This document shows positions 44,169 through 52,981 of a stretch of 64,000 nucleotides of DNA, in pieces. Within the stretch, counting starts at the first letter, position 1. Each line of letters starts with the position of its first letter. The DNA comes from Amnibacterium kyonggiense (GTDB taxonomy: Bacteria > Actinomycetota > Actinomycetes > Actinomycetales > Microbacteriaceae). The stretch lies in NCBI RefSeq assembly GCF_004364555.1, contig NZ_SOAM01000001.1, forward strand, positions 806,001-870,000, read 5' to 3'. The translations under genes and the position numbers were made by a program. The notes under the pieces were generated by a model. That model made no database searches and was not told the DNA's origin. It worked only from the letters and a program-made list of their open reading frames with translations.

Positions 44169-44733
44169 ATCTCACGGGGCGGACTGGTCTCGGCCGCGCC
44201 TCAAGCCGCGGGGCCCTGCCGTGAGATCCATGTGCTGATGCACTCGTTCCGCCAGGATGGCCGCATGCGGCTTCCTCGCCCACCGATCTTCCTGTTGGAC
44301 GGCCACGACTTGTCGGTCTATGACTCGGTCGATGCAGCGTGCGGCGACCTAGAGATCTACGACGTCCAGGATCAAAATATCGAGTCGTTCGACTCTGACG
44401 GGTTCCCCATGCAGTGGCAGACATTGGGTTACCGCGTTGTAGGTGGCCTCTTGATCGAGGGTCGAACCTCGATGGCAGACGCTGTCTTGGGACGGGTTCG
44501 GAGTTATGCCCGCGGCCTGGGTCCTGCTGCTCTGAGTCCGACCGATGTCGAGACAGCGGATCTTGCGACCTTAGGTAACGCGCTCCTCGCACATCGGCCC
44601 GAACCCCTTGGTCTGCGAGCCCTTCTGACGGAGCGGCTGCGCCGACGGAGGTGAGTCCCGAGCGTTGAGGGCACCTCGAAGGGTGCAGCGGCAGCTCCTT
44701 GTTGCTGGGCAGCAACGCGTCTCACGCGGAGGG
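44145..44733 (+). repeat. Duplicated segment A (partner 56895-57485)
   Basis: About 590 bp matching 56895-57485 with roughly a dozen differences, a third of them in the terminal repeat. It covers one small gene and starts and ends inside copies of the 24-bp repeat. Homology stops at the repeats on both sides. Confidence 0.9.
44265..44654 (+). CDS. Small hypothetical protein, copy A
   Basis: About 129 residues from ATG 44265 (AGGA seven bases upstream); GTG 44232 or ATG 44238 would add up to 11 residues. MRLPRPPIFLLDGHDLSVYD, then QDQNIESFDSDGFPMQW, RVVGGLLIEGRTSMADAVLG and a basic RLRRRR end. No recognised domain. It differs from copy B at three residues (Gly/Arg, Thr/Ala, Leu/Ile), so both copies appear intact and under selection or recently copied. 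Confidence 0.75.
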   Translation: MRLPRPPIFLLDGHDLSVYDSVDAACGDLEIYDVQDQNIESFDSDGFPMQWQTLGYRVVGGLLIEGRTSMADAVLGRVRSYARGLGPAALSPTDVETADLATLGNALLAHRPEPLGLRALLTERLRRRR

Positions 44734-44741
44734 ATGTGAGA
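44718..44741 (+). repeat. 24-bp GTCTC/GAGAC dispersed repeat
   Basis: GTCTCACGCGGAGGG start, GTGAGAC end; both arms perfect. Right border of duplicated segment A. Weak, arm-less echoes continue to about 44805. Confidence 0.85.
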
Positions 44742-44794
44742 CGTCGGGGGCGGGGGTTTGAGTCGTACGGTCGGGCGCTTGAGTCGTCGTTCGG

Positions 44795-45091
44795 TCAGGC
44801 GCTTGAGCCATCAAACTCATCAATGGCTTTGATCGCGCGTCGTGCCTCGGCTAGGACCTCGACCGGGGAGTTGGCGGCAGTCTCGTTGATGCGCGTCGAG
44901 ATGGCGTCGCAGTAGCTCGTCGGTCTCGAGTACCCAGCTGGCCTCCGAATGAACCAGTCGAATTCGGCGGGGCGAGCGGGTAGGCCTGCCGCCGCGAGGT
45001 ACTCGTTGGCAGCTTCGTCTATATCGGCCTGATCTTCGGGTGAGCGGGGTTCTAACCACTGCCGCACGCGCCGCCCGGCTTGCACGTTCAC
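44795..45091 (-). CDS. Hypothetical protein, 98 residues
   Basis: GTG at 45091 overlaps the stop of the upstream 52-residue frame as GTGA. Acidic, soluble: EPRSPEDQADIDEAANEYLA, then PAEFDWFIRRPAGYSRP and VLAEARRAIKAIDEFDG. No domain recognised. The coupling supports it as a real gene. Confidence 0.6.
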   Translation of the reverse strand: MNVQAGRRVRQWLEPRSPEDQADIDEAANEYLAAAGLPARPAEFDWFIRRPAGYSRPTSYCDAISTRINETAANSPVEVLAEARRAIKAIDEFDGSSA

Positions 45092-45246
45092 TCGGGTCTG
45101 GTGCTCGGTTCGATCGACGGAGCGCCGCGCGAGAGGTCTATACCGGCTGCGGCTCCAATCGCGGCGCCCCAGCCGCTCTCAGGCAACCGCTCCCAGCCAG
45201 TTGAGGCGCGAAGCGTCGGTACTTGCTCCCAATCCACGGGGGACAT
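45088..45246 (-). CDS. Hypothetical small protein, 52 residues
   Basis: ATG at 45246 gives MSPVDWEQVPTLRASTGWER, ending PSIEPSTRPE. Its stop overlaps the start of the next gene (GTGA). Trp-containing, soluble, with an Ala/Gly-rich centre (GWGAAIGAAAGIDLS). There is no strong ribosome site, so it could instead be the tail of a decayed longer gene. Confidence 0.45.
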   Translation of the reverse strand: MSPVDWEQVPTLRASTGWERLPESGWGAAIGAAAGIDLSRGAPSIEPSTRPE

Positions 45247-45557
45247 AGTGAGCGACGCGACCGCTGCCGGTCGAGTGTCCCTCTCTGTCTAGTTCCGGAA
45301 TCCGGGCAGTGAGACGTCTCGGGTGCACGGTCGGTTGGCTCAATGGAATTGTTCGAGGTTGCGGCTGCTCGGTTGTGACGTGGGACTGACGTCGGGTCTC
45401 TTCGACGCCGTCGCCGTGTCGCTCGATCCTGCGGGCGGGGGGTCCGTTCGGCTGATGGCCTTGACGAGGGAGACGTCGTTCGTAGTGCGATGCGATTGCT
45501 CATCCGTATGCGGTGTGAACTGAACACCTGGAGTTTCGGGAGAGCTAGCGTCACGAG
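45247..45557. other. Non-coding stretch
   Basis: About 310 bp. Around 45287-45320 a partly matching repeat (GGGCAGTGAGACGTCTCGGG) suggests degenerate copies. No gene seen before the hydrolase start at 45558. Confidence 0.45.
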
Positions 45558-46340
45558 GTGACGTTGAATCATGTGAGACGAGGGAGCGGCAGTCCGCTGT
45601 TGCTCGTCCACGGTCTGGGTGCTGGGTGGCGATCTTGGTCCCCGATAGTCGACGGACTGGCCGAAAGCCGTGAGGTGATCGCTGTTGACCTTCCGGGATT
45701 CGGCGAGACGCCACCGTTGACCGGCGAGGTCTCGATCGCCGCCCTGACCGACTCCGTCTCGGACTTCATCCGCGACCAGGGTCTCGACGGTGTCTCGACG
45801 GTCGGTCAGTCCATGGGCGGTCGAATCGTGCTCGAACTCGCGCGGCGGGGGGTCGGCGGTGACACCGTGGCGTTGGACCCGGGCGGCTTCTGGAGCGACC
45901 GCGAGGTCGCCGTCTTCAGCGCCACGCTGCGGCCATCGATCACTGCGGTTCGAGCACTGCGACCCGTGCTGCCGGCGCTGCTCGGCAACCCTGTCGGGAG
46001 GACCGTACTGCTGGCGCAGCTGTCGGCACGGCCCTGGGCGCTCTCGCGCGAGACCGTGATGCCGGACGTGCGCGGGCTGGCCGACTCGCCGGCGACCGGT
46101 GCTGCCATGGACGCCCTGACGAAGGGGCCCAAGCAGCAGGGCGCCCCGGCTGGCTCGGTGCCCGGCCGGGTCACGATCGGTTGGGGTCGTCGTGACCTGG
46201 TCACCGTGCCGAGACAGGCCGCGCGTGCTGTCGAGCTCTTCCCAGACGCGGTGCTGCACTGGTTTGATCGGTGCGGTCATTTCCCGCAATGGGACGCACC
46301 ACATGAAGCGACCAGGCTGATTCTCGACAGCACCACTTGA
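45558..46340 (+). CDS. Alpha/beta hydrolase
   Basis: 260 residues. LLLVHGLGAGWRSW (oxyanion), VIAVDLPGFGETPP, nucleophile STVGQSMGGRIVLEL, acidic residue in GRRDLV and His in RCGHFPQWDAPHEATRLI complete the triad. Cytosolic; substrate unknown. GTG at 45558. It is bounded on the right by a repeat at 46407. Confidence 0.92.
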   Translation: MTLNHVRRGSGSPLLLVHGLGAGWRSWSPIVDGLAESREVIAVDLPGFGETPPLTGEVSIAALTDSVSDFIRDQGLDGVSTVGQSMGGRIVLELARRGVGGDTVALDPGGFWSDREVAVFSATLRPSITAVRALRPVLPALLGNPVGRTVLLAQLSARPWALSRETVMPDVRGLADSPATGAAMDALTKGPKQQGAPAGSVPGRVTIGWGRRDLVTVPRQAARAVELFPDAVLHWFDRCGHFPQWDAPHEATRLILDSTT

Positions 46341-46406
46341 GCGCGGGCGGCCCGTCGCGAGCGTCAGCACCGAACCGGCCTGCCTTCGCTTTCGGTCGAG
46401 GAAGGC

Positions 46407-46430
46407 GTCTCGCGAGCAGGTGACTGAGAC
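46407..46430 (+). repeat. 24-bp GTCTC/GAGAC dispersed repeat
   Basis: GTCTCGCGAGCAGG start, ACTGAGAC end; matches consensus fully. Between convergent hydrolase and GNAT genes. Confidence 0.92.
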
Positions 46431-46450
46431 GCGTCAGCCGCCGCGTCGGG

Positions 46451-47008
46451 TTATGCCTGGTAGGGATTCGCGATGCGGCTGTACATGAACATGTCGCGGC
46501 GGTCTGCCCCGACTTCTTCCCAGGACCGCAGGAGGCCTTCGCGCTCGACGCCTGCACGTTCTGCCGCGCGCCAGGAACCTTCGTTCCACGGCTCGACGTA
46601 GAGCTCGAGGCGACGGACTTGCGGAAGGTGTTCGCCCCACGCTGTCAGAGTGCGGAGAGCGTCGGCGGCGTAGCCGCGGCGTCGGGCGGAAGGTGCGATC
46701 CAATAGCCGACGTTGACGCGTCCGTGGTCGATGTCGCGGAGCCATAGACCGATCTGCCCAACGGCGACGTCCCGCTCGTCTGCAACGGCGAAGGAGTATC
46801 CCGTGCCGCTTATCGCACGGCCGTGCTGTCGGTCGATGAAAGCGGCAGCCAGGTCCGAGTCCTGGGTGCTGGGAACGGTAGTGAGGACCGGGATGAGTGC
46901 GTCGGTCGCTGCGTCCAGCACTGTGGGGATGTCGGAGTGAGAGAAGGCCCGGAGCCGAACGTGGTCGCCTCGGAGCTCAGGAAGCGTGAGCGGGCCCGTT
47001 GTCGTCAC
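46451..47008 (-). CDS. GNAT acetyltransferase (RimJ/RimL-type)
   Basis: 185 residues from GTG 47008. LRAFSHSDIPTVLDA, YSFAVADERDVAVGQIGLWL, then the acetyl-CoA motif WIAPSARRRGYAADALRTL and LELYVEPWNEGSWRAAERAG. It probably acetylates the N-terminus or amine of a protein or small molecule. It is a single-gene unit between repeats at 46.41 and 47.05 kb. Confidence 0.9.
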   Translation of the reverse strand: MTTTGPLTLPELRGDHVRLRAFSHSDIPTVLDAATDALIPVLTTVPSTQDSDLAAAFIDRQHGRAISGTGYSFAVADERDVAVGQIGLWLRDIDHGRVNVGYWIAPSARRRGYAADALRTLTAWGEHLPQVRRLELYVEPWNEGSWRAAERAGVEREGLLRSWEEVGADRRDMFMYSRIANPYQA

Positions 47009-47049
47009 ACGGCGATAATCGCAGCAAGACCCAACGGCGCCAGCCACGC

Positions 47050-47098
47050 GTCTCAGGACCAGGGGAGCGATACGTCTCGCAAGCAGGGGGAGTGAGAC
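47050..47098 (+). repeat. Dispersed repeat, head-to-tail pair
   Basis: 47050-47073 (GTCTCAGGACCAGG start) abuts 47074-47098 (GTCTCGCAAGCAGGG start, AGTGAGAC end). Last repeats before the GH43 cluster. Confidence 0.88.
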
Positions 47099-47269
47099 AT
47101 CGCAGCAACAAGGGGATGGTTCGACACCTCCACCACTCCCACCGCGGTGAACTGGCGTATCGGCGCTCATCGCTAGCCCCGCCCACCACCGTGGACGCTA
47201 TGGCTCGGCAGCGCCGGCGCCGAGTCGCAGGACGGTGGACGAGACGCAGGAGAGTTGTGGGCCGGTCGA

Positions 47270-48124
47270 TTAGCGGACCAGCGCGGTGACGCTGAAAGGC
47301 GAGTTCCCGTCGACTGAGACTGCAAGCGGTCGCCTGCTTACGGACGATCGGTCGATCAGGGCGACGACGGACCCGCGGAGGCCTCCGCAACGGCCATTGT
47401 GGATCGTGCCGCTCGTGAAGGAGCTCCCCGAGAGGGACCAGTGGAAACGGCCGTCGGCCGGTCCGCACGCGACGTAGACGAGGAGGAGCGTCCCGTGGCG
47501 TCCGGGTAGCTCGAGCGTCGCTGCTCGGCGTAGTCGTCGATGCGAGATCAGCGAAGCGTCTCGCCATTCGGCGGGCAGTGCCTCGGGGTAGAGGCGGAGG
47601 TAGTCCTCCGCGGCGAGCCGGCCCGCGCTGTCGACGATCAGTCGCTGCACCTGTCCGGATGTACTCAGGTCGATCGTTGCTCGCGGTCGGGCGCTGTATC
47701 CGATGAGACCGGCGACGAGTGCGACGGCGACTAGGAGGACGACGGCCCGCGCGGCGCCGCGCTCGGTCCCGGTCCTCCATCTCGCGTGCGCTGGAGGGGT
47801 GGTCGGCGCAGGATTGGTCGCGACCGGCGGAGGGATTCGCACGTCGCGACTTGCGTCTGCGGCCATCGCCACCGCGCTGAGGTGAGCCGCGTAGCGACGT
47901 TCGGCCGCAGCTGCAGCGTCGCGGTCCGCAGGCGTGGGATCCGGGCGGTAGAGGGCGCGCCTGGCTCGACCGAGCTGGAGGAGGGGGCTCGTTGCACCTC
48001 GGACGCCGGGAGCGGCCGGATCGGTCAACCAGCGCAGCACGTCCTCGGGGTCGTGGGGCCCGACATACGCCTGTATGAACCGCTCGCGATCGAGCCGATC
48101 CGCCTCGTCGCCTGAAGGTGGCAA
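47270..48124 (-). CDS. Single-pass membrane protein, unknown function
   Basis: 284 residues from TTG 48124, chosen for the strong GGAGGAGCGGAAC upstream. An acidic N-terminal cytosolic part (EADRLDRERFIQAYVGPHDP, EDVLRWLTDPAAPGVRG) is followed by one membrane helix (AVVLLVAVALVAGLIGYSA) and an outer domain (TLLLVYVACGPADGRFHWSL). No recognised function. It lies at the left edge of the GH43 cluster. Confidence 0.72.
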   Translation of the reverse strand: MPPSGDEADRLDRERFIQAYVGPHDPEDVLRWLTDPAAPGVRGATSPLLQLGRARRALYRPDPTPADRDAAAAAERRYAAHLSAVAMAADASRDVRIPPPVATNPAPTTPPAHARWRTGTERGAARAVVLLVAVALVAGLIGYSARPRATIDLSTSGQVQRLIVDSAGRLAAEDYLRLYPEALPAEWRDASLISHRRLRRAATLELPGRHGTLLLVYVACGPADGRFHWSLSGSSFTSGTIHNGRCGGLRGSVVALIDRSSVSRRPLAVSVDGNSPFSVTALVR

Positions 48125-48174
48125 GTTCCGCTCCTCCTCGAGCTCGTGATGCGCTGAGACCGCCAGGTGATCTC

Positions 48175-48188
48175 CTGTATCGTTACAG
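48175..48188. promoter_or_regulatory. LacI-type operator, GH43 operon
   Basis: CTGTATCGTTACAG is a palindrome 24 bp upstream of the GH43 start. It shares TGTATCG-N-TACA with sites at 56305 and 56481. Confidence 0.75.
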
Positions 48189-48211
48189 AAGAAAATTTGG
48201 AGCGGGTGGCA

Positions 48212-50074
48212 ATGCGGCCGTTAGAAATGGGTGGCTCGACTGCGATGCCGCCGCTGGTCCTGCCGCTCACGCTGCGAGCCGGGACGGAGCTCGGGATCCC
48301 CATGGTCAGCTCGAACGCTGCGGTTCGGGTCGAGCGCGGCGTGCTCGTCCTCGAGGGGGAAGCGGCGGCCAGCACGGTCCTGCGATCGACCATCGGCGGC
48401 GGTCGGTGGAGCGTGCGAGTTCTGCCTGCCGACGCGCCCCTCGTGGTGGCCTGCACCCGTGTGCCGGACCCGGATCCCGATGTCTTCGGCCCGCTGATGG
48501 CGCACGCCCTGCACCTGGCGGTGCGCACCCGCAGTGCCGTGCGATGGGTGGAGGGCGCCAGGGGGCTCGCTTTCGCGTCCGCTGTGCCGGTCGGGTTCGA
48601 CCTCGCTGAGCCCCGCACGGTCTGCCGTCCTTCGCTGGTCGAGGCGCCCGGCAGCTGGTTCCTGCTTGCCGAGCAGGGCCTCCCGGACGGGTCGCGGGAT
48701 CCGATGGCGCACGCTCGGGTGCTGGTGTGGCGCAGCACCGATCTGCTCGACTGGACGCCGCTCGGGGGCCTCGTCCTGCCCACGGAGGAGGCGAATGACC
48801 CCTGGGCCGTGTGGGACGGTGCCACCTCCTGCTACCACCTCTGCTGGACCGAGGGATCCGGCGCCCGGCGCTCCGTCTCGACGCCGTCGCTAGACCCGGC
48901 AGAATACGAGCCCGGCGAAGTGACGGTGTGGCCCCGCGTGCTCGGCCGGATCCCGGTGCCCGACCTGGGGGACGACATCGGTCTCGCATGGTCCTGCGCG
49001 CTCATCGATGTCGAGCAGTCGCGAGCACTCCTCGAGTCACCGGAGGAGGGCGACGAGCAGGCGTCGCTCGCTCCGTTCATCTCCGCGCGCGCGGATCCGT
49101 GCATCATCGAGTACGACGGGGCGTTCCTCTTGGTCGCCACCGATGATCGCGGCGGCGACAACATCAAGTCGGAAGGGCTCTCGCTGCGGAGGGCTGAATC
49201 GATCGAGGGGCTCCGGGCCGCTGCCGAGCACCGCATCCTCGGCGTCGGGCCGGCCGGCATCGCAGGCTGCTTCTGGGCGCCCGAACTGCACGTCATCGAC
49301 GGCCGCCTGCACTGCTTCTTCGCGCCGAGCATCGGATCGGCCGACTGGACCGCGGTGCAGTGCCACGTGATGGTGCTCGCCGATGAGGGCGATCCCACTC
49401 TCGCCGCCGACTGGGGGACCCCGAGACCGGTGCTGCGGGCCGATGGCGGAGCATTGAAAGCCGATCCGGCGCATCCCGGCATCTCACTGGACATGACCTG
49501 GTTCGCAGACGGACCCTCCTGCTATCTCATCTGGTCCCAGCGGTCCACCGCGCCCGTGGTCGGCGACGCGCAGTTGTGGATCGCACGAGCGGACCCCCAG
49601 CGGATCGATCGCCTCGCGAGCCCGCCGGTTCGCCTCCTCGCCCCGACGCTGAGCTGGGAGATGAACGACGCGCACGTCGTGGAGGGACCCTTCGCGATCC
49701 GCCACGGCCCGAAGATCATCCTGATGTACTCCGCGGCGGCCGTCGGAGCCAGGTACTGCACCGGCGTGCTGGCGGCCGCGTCCGGTGCCGACCTGACCGA
49801 CCCGACAGTGTGGCGCCGCAGGCACCGGCCACTGCTCAGCTCTCGTCCAGAACTTGGACTATGGGGTCCCGGTCACAACACCGTTCTCGCGCACGGCGGC
49901 GAGGCGTCCATCGTCTTCCACGCCATGTTCGCTCCGCACGCCGTCGAACGGAACACCGTGATCGCACCGCTCCGATGGCGGGGAGATGCGCCGCACGTGG
50001 TGCTCCCCGCTGGACCCCGCGTGACTTCCCCTTCCGTGCACGATCTCGATCCCGGAGAGCAGGACTCTCGATGA
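48212..50074 (+). CDS. Glycoside hydrolase family 43-type protein, large
   Basis: 620 residues from ATG 48212 (GGAG nine bases upstream). The C-terminal about 370 residues form the five-bladed propeller: ARADPCIIEYDGAFLLVATDD with the general-base Asp, CFWAPELHVIDGRLHCFFAP, DMTWFADGPSCYLIWSQR and VVEGPFAIRHGPKIILMYSA with the Glu acid. The N-terminal about 230 residues add further propeller-like repeats. No signal peptide, so it acts on imported sugars, probably arabino- or xylo-oligosaccharides. First gene behind the operator; overlaps the next gene (ATGA). Confidence 0.85.
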   Translation: MRPLEMGGSTAMPPLVLPLTLRAGTELGIPMVSSNAAVRVERGVLVLEGEAAASTVLRSTIGGGRWSVRVLPADAPLVVACTRVPDPDPDVFGPLMAHALHLAVRTRSAVRWVEGARGLAFASAVPVGFDLAEPRTVCRPSLVEAPGSWFLLAEQGLPDGSRDPMAHARVLVWRSTDLLDWTPLGGLVLPTEEANDPWAVWDGATSCYHLCWTEGSGARRSVSTPSLDPAEYEPGEVTVWPRVLGRIPVPDLGDDIGLAWSCALIDVEQSRALLESPEEGDEQASLAPFISARADPCIIEYDGAFLLVATDDRGGDNIKSEGLSLRRAESIEGLRAAAEHRILGVGPAGIAGCFWAPELHVIDGRLHCFFAPSIGSADWTAVQCHVMVLADEGDPTLAADWGTPRPVLRADGGALKADPAHPGISLDMTWFADGPSCYLIWSQRSTAPVVGDAQLWIARADPQRIDRLASPPVRLLAPTLSWEMNDAHVVEGPFAIRHGPKIILMYSAAAVGARYCTGVLAAASGADLTDPTVWRRRHRPLLSSRPELGLWGPGHNTVLAHGGEASIVFHAMFAPHAVERNTVIAPLRWRGDAPHVVLPAGPRVTSPSVHDLDPGEQDSR

Positions 50075-51033
50075 CGACCACACCTGATGTCGTTGGCTAT
50101 CTGCTGGCGTACTTCCACTCCGAGCTCGAGGAGGACGGCGAGCAGATCCGGTTCGCGGTCAGCATCGGGAATCGCCCGGATGCCTGGACGATGCTGAACG
50201 GCGATCGACCGGTCCTCCGGTCCAGCGTCGGGATGGGCGGCGCGCGCGACCCGTTCCTGGTCCGAGACGAGCGTGCGGGGAGGTTCTTCGTCCTCGCCAC
50301 CGACCTCCGCACCTGGCCAGACCATGAGACGGCATGGACCCGGTCGCTGCGGCACGGCAGTCGAGGCATCCTCGTGTGGGAGTCCACCGACCTGACGGAA
50401 TGGTCGGACGCCCGCCTGGTCGAGGTCGCCCCCGCGTCGGTGGGAAACGTCTGGGCCCCGAAGGCGTTCTGGTCCGAGTCCCGGCAGCGCTGGCTGATGT
50501 TCTGGGCCTCGGCGCTCTTCGAGGACGATGAGGACCGCACGCCCGGCGGGTACCAGCGCATCCTGGTCGCGGAGACGGAGGACTTCCGCTCCTTCTCGGA
50601 ACCGCAGGTGCACCTCGACTTCGGCCACGACGTCATCGACCTCGCGTTCGTGCAGGACGGTGACGCCTGGTACCGCTTCTCGGCCAACGCCCACAGCCCC
50701 GGAGGCAGCCCGGATCTCGGCAACCACATCTTCGAGGAACGCGGCACCGCGCTCGAGGACCCCGTGTTCGAACCGTTCAGGATCGACATCGGCAAGCCGG
50801 AGCTGCGCCGAGGCGAAGGCCCGGCGGTGGCCCGCGCGATCGCCGGAGACGGCGCGTTCCTGCTGATCGACGAATTCCTGCTGCGGGGCTACCAGCTGTT
50901 CGAGACGCAGGACCTCGCCGGCGGCGAATGGCAGCACATCCCGGACGCGCACCTGCCTCCCGGCGCCCGGCACGGCTCCCTGCTGGCCATCACCGCGGCA
51001 GAGCGAGACCGACTGCTCCATGCGTACCCGTGA
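50071..51033 (+). CDS. GH43-like glycosidase
   Basis: 320 residues. GYLLAYFHSELEEDGEQIRF, then GARDPFLVRDERAGRFFVLA, LVEVAPASVGNVWAPKAFWS and VIDLAFVQDGDAWYRFSA resemble intracellular GH43 arabinosidase-like propellers that read a reporter phrase such as EGPAVARAI near the acid. The start overlaps the previous stop. It is second in the LacI-controlled operon. Confidence 0.8.
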   Translation: MTTTPDVVGYLLAYFHSELEEDGEQIRFAVSIGNRPDAWTMLNGDRPVLRSSVGMGGARDPFLVRDERAGRFFVLATDLRTWPDHETAWTRSLRHGSRGILVWESTDLTEWSDARLVEVAPASVGNVWAPKAFWSESRQRWLMFWASALFEDDEDRTPGGYQRILVAETEDFRSFSEPQVHLDFGHDVIDLAFVQDGDAWYRFSANAHSPGGSPDLGNHIFEERGTALEDPVFEPFRIDIGKPELRRGEGPAVARAIAGDGAFLLIDEFLLRGYQLFETQDLAGGEWQHIPDAHLPPGARHGSLLAITAAERDRLLHAYP

Positions 51034-51117
51034 TGCTCGAACCGTGAGCGGCGCAGCGGAGCCGGGGGCTTCTCGGGCACACTCGAGGTCCGACCCGATC
51101 GGACGGGAGACGCCTGC

Positions 51118-52125
51118 ATGGTGACGATCCAGGACGTCGCGAAGGCCGCCGGGGTCTCCCCGATGACGGTGTCGAACGTCATCAACGAGCGAGAGCACGT
51201 CAGGGACAGCACCAGGGCGAAGGTGCTCGACGCGATGGAGCGGCTGGACTACCGGGTCAACGTCGCCGCGCGGAACCTGCGGACCGGGCGCACCGGCACG
51301 ATCGGGCTCGCGGTCCCGGAGATCGATCGGCCGTACTACGGGGTGCTGGCCGCGGCGATCATGAAGGCCGCCGAAGCGAAGTCGCTGCGAGTGGTCGTCG
51401 AGCAGACCGAGCGGTCGAGGGAGAACGAGCTCGACGCGCTCACGCTGTCCCGCAACCGCCTCTACGACGGCCTCATCCTCAGCACGGTCGGTCTCGGTCC
51501 GGCGGACGCGGACTTGCTCCGCGTCGACTACCCGATCGTGCTCCTGGGGGAGCGGATCTTCGCTGGCCCGGCCGACCACGTCGCGATGCCGAACGTCGAA
51601 GGCGCGAGAGCCGCCGTGGAGCATCTGATCGCTCGAGGCAGCCGTCGGATTGCCATCGTCGAGGGCGACCCGACCGAGGACTTGAACGTCTCGAGTCTTC
51701 GCAATCAGGGCTACCGGGAGGCGCTGGCCGCCGCCGGAATCGCGTTCGAGGACGAATGGGTGGTCCCCATCGGAGAGTTCTCGCTCGAAGCCGGTGTGCA
51801 GGCCGTGCAGCGTCTCGCCGAGCGGGGGATGGCGGTCGATGGGATCTTCTGCGTCACGGACACGGTCGCGACCGGGGTGCTGCGCGGCCTCGCCGATCAC
51901 GGGATCCCGGTTCCCGGACAGGTGCGGGTGATCGGGTTCGACGACGTCCCCGGCAGCGCCTACACGGTGCCGTCGCTCTCTTCGGTAGACCCGGATCACG
52001 ACTTCATGGCCCGCACCGCGGTCGACCTGCTGGTGCGGCGGATCGAAGGCAACGCGGACAAGGCCGTGCATCGTGATGTGATTGGTCCGTTCCGGGTTGT
52101 GGAGCGGGAGTCCAGCGGCGGCTGA
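51118..52125 (+). CDS. LacI-family transcriptional regulator
   Basis: 335 residues. HTH VTIQDVAKAAGVSPMTVSNV then the hinge YRVNVAARNLRTGRTGTIGL; periplasmic-binding-protein fold sensor with VDGIFCVTDTVATGVLRGL and VRVIGFDDVPGSAYTVPSL. Located between the two arms of the GH43/ABC cluster. The three TGTATCG-N-TACA palindromes near both promoters are the likely binding sites; imported sugars would release it. Confidence 0.93.
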   Translation: MVTIQDVAKAAGVSPMTVSNVINEREHVRDSTRAKVLDAMERLDYRVNVAARNLRTGRTGTIGLAVPEIDRPYYGVLAAAIMKAAEAKSLRVVVEQTERSRENELDALTLSRNRLYDGLILSTVGLGPADADLLRVDYPIVLLGERIFAGPADHVAMPNVEGARAAVEHLIARGSRRIAIVEGDPTEDLNVSSLRNQGYREALAAAGIAFEDEWVVPIGEFSLEAGVQAVQRLAERGMAVDGIFCVTDTVATGVLRGLADHGIPVPGQVRVIGFDDVPGSAYTVPSLSSVDPDHDFMARTAVDLLVRRIEGNADKAVHRDVIGPFRVVERESSGG

Positions 52126-52159
52126 CCCGGCCGCTCAGAGCGCCGGATCAGCCCGCACT

Positions 52160-52981
52160 TCACCCCTTGACGCTGCCGCTGGTGAGGCCGTCGACGATGT
52201 ACTTCTGCATCGTGATGAACAGCACCAGCATCGGGATGAGCACGATGACGGTCACGGTCATGAATGCCGGCCAGTTCGTGGTGAACTGCGCGACCGCCTG
52301 CTCCGCCAGCAGGACGAGCGTGTTGTTCGACGGTGAGCTGAGGAAGATCGTGGGGGAGATGTAGTCGTTCCAGACCCACATGATCTGGAAGACCCCGACG
52401 GTGATCAGGACCGGTCGGATCAGCGGCAGGACGATGGACCAGTAGACCCGCAACGGCCCCGCGCCGTCGATGCGTGCGGCCTCCAGGATCTCCATCGGGA
52501 CCGAGCGCATGTACCCGACGATTATGAAGTAGCAGAACACCGAACCACCGAGGTAGATGGCGATCAATCCCTGCAGCGAATCGGCGAGACCGGCGTTCAC
52601 GACTAGCTGGTAGAGCGGGATGATCGTCGACTGGAACGGCACCAGGAACGCTGCCAGCAGAATCCCGCCGGCGATCGTGGAGAACCGGCCGCCGCGGTAG
52701 AGGAGCGAGAACGCGGCCATCGATCCCACTGCCAGCATCAGGGCGACCGAGACGGCGGTGACGATCGCGGTGTTCAGGAACGCGCGGCCGACGTCGGAGG
52801 TGGCGAAGACCTGGATGTAGTTGTCGAGGTCGAGGCTGGACGGCAGCGCGATGGGGTTCAGCTCCATCTGCGGCTGGGATTTGAAGGTGTTGACGACGAT
52901 GTAATAGAACGGGAGACCGACGATCACGGCGAGCAGGATCAGCACGCCGCTGGCGGTGATGCGGGCGAGGGTGCGGTTCAT
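52160..52981 (-). CDS. Carbohydrate ABC transporter permease, MalG-type
   Basis: 273 residues, six membrane segments, EAA loop MEILEAARIDGAGPLRVYWS and C-terminal KYIVDGLTSGSVKG typical of MalG subunits. ATG at 52981 overlaps the upstream permease stop (ATGA). Last gene of the minus-strand operon, converging on the LacI gene. No ATPase gene nearby. Confidence 0.94.
   Translation of the reverse strand: MNRTLARITASGVLILLAVIVGLPFYYIVVNTFKSQPQMELNPIALPSSLDLDNYIQVFATSDVGRAFLNTAIVTAVSVALMLAVGSMAAFSLLYRGGRFSTIAGGILLAAFLVPFQSTIIPLYQLVVNAGLADSLQGLIAIYLGGSVFCYFIIVGYMRSVPMEILEAARIDGAGPLRVYWSIVLPLIRPVLITVGVFQIMWVWNDYISPTIFLSSPSNNTLVLLAEQAVAQFTTNWPAFMTVTVIVLIPMLVLFITMQKYIVDGLTSGSVKG

Noticed and set aside
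48133-48157. Possible degenerate 24-bp repeat left of the GH43 cluster (ends GCTGAGAC)
   Set aside because: Only the right arm matches and the core is missing, so I did not count it.
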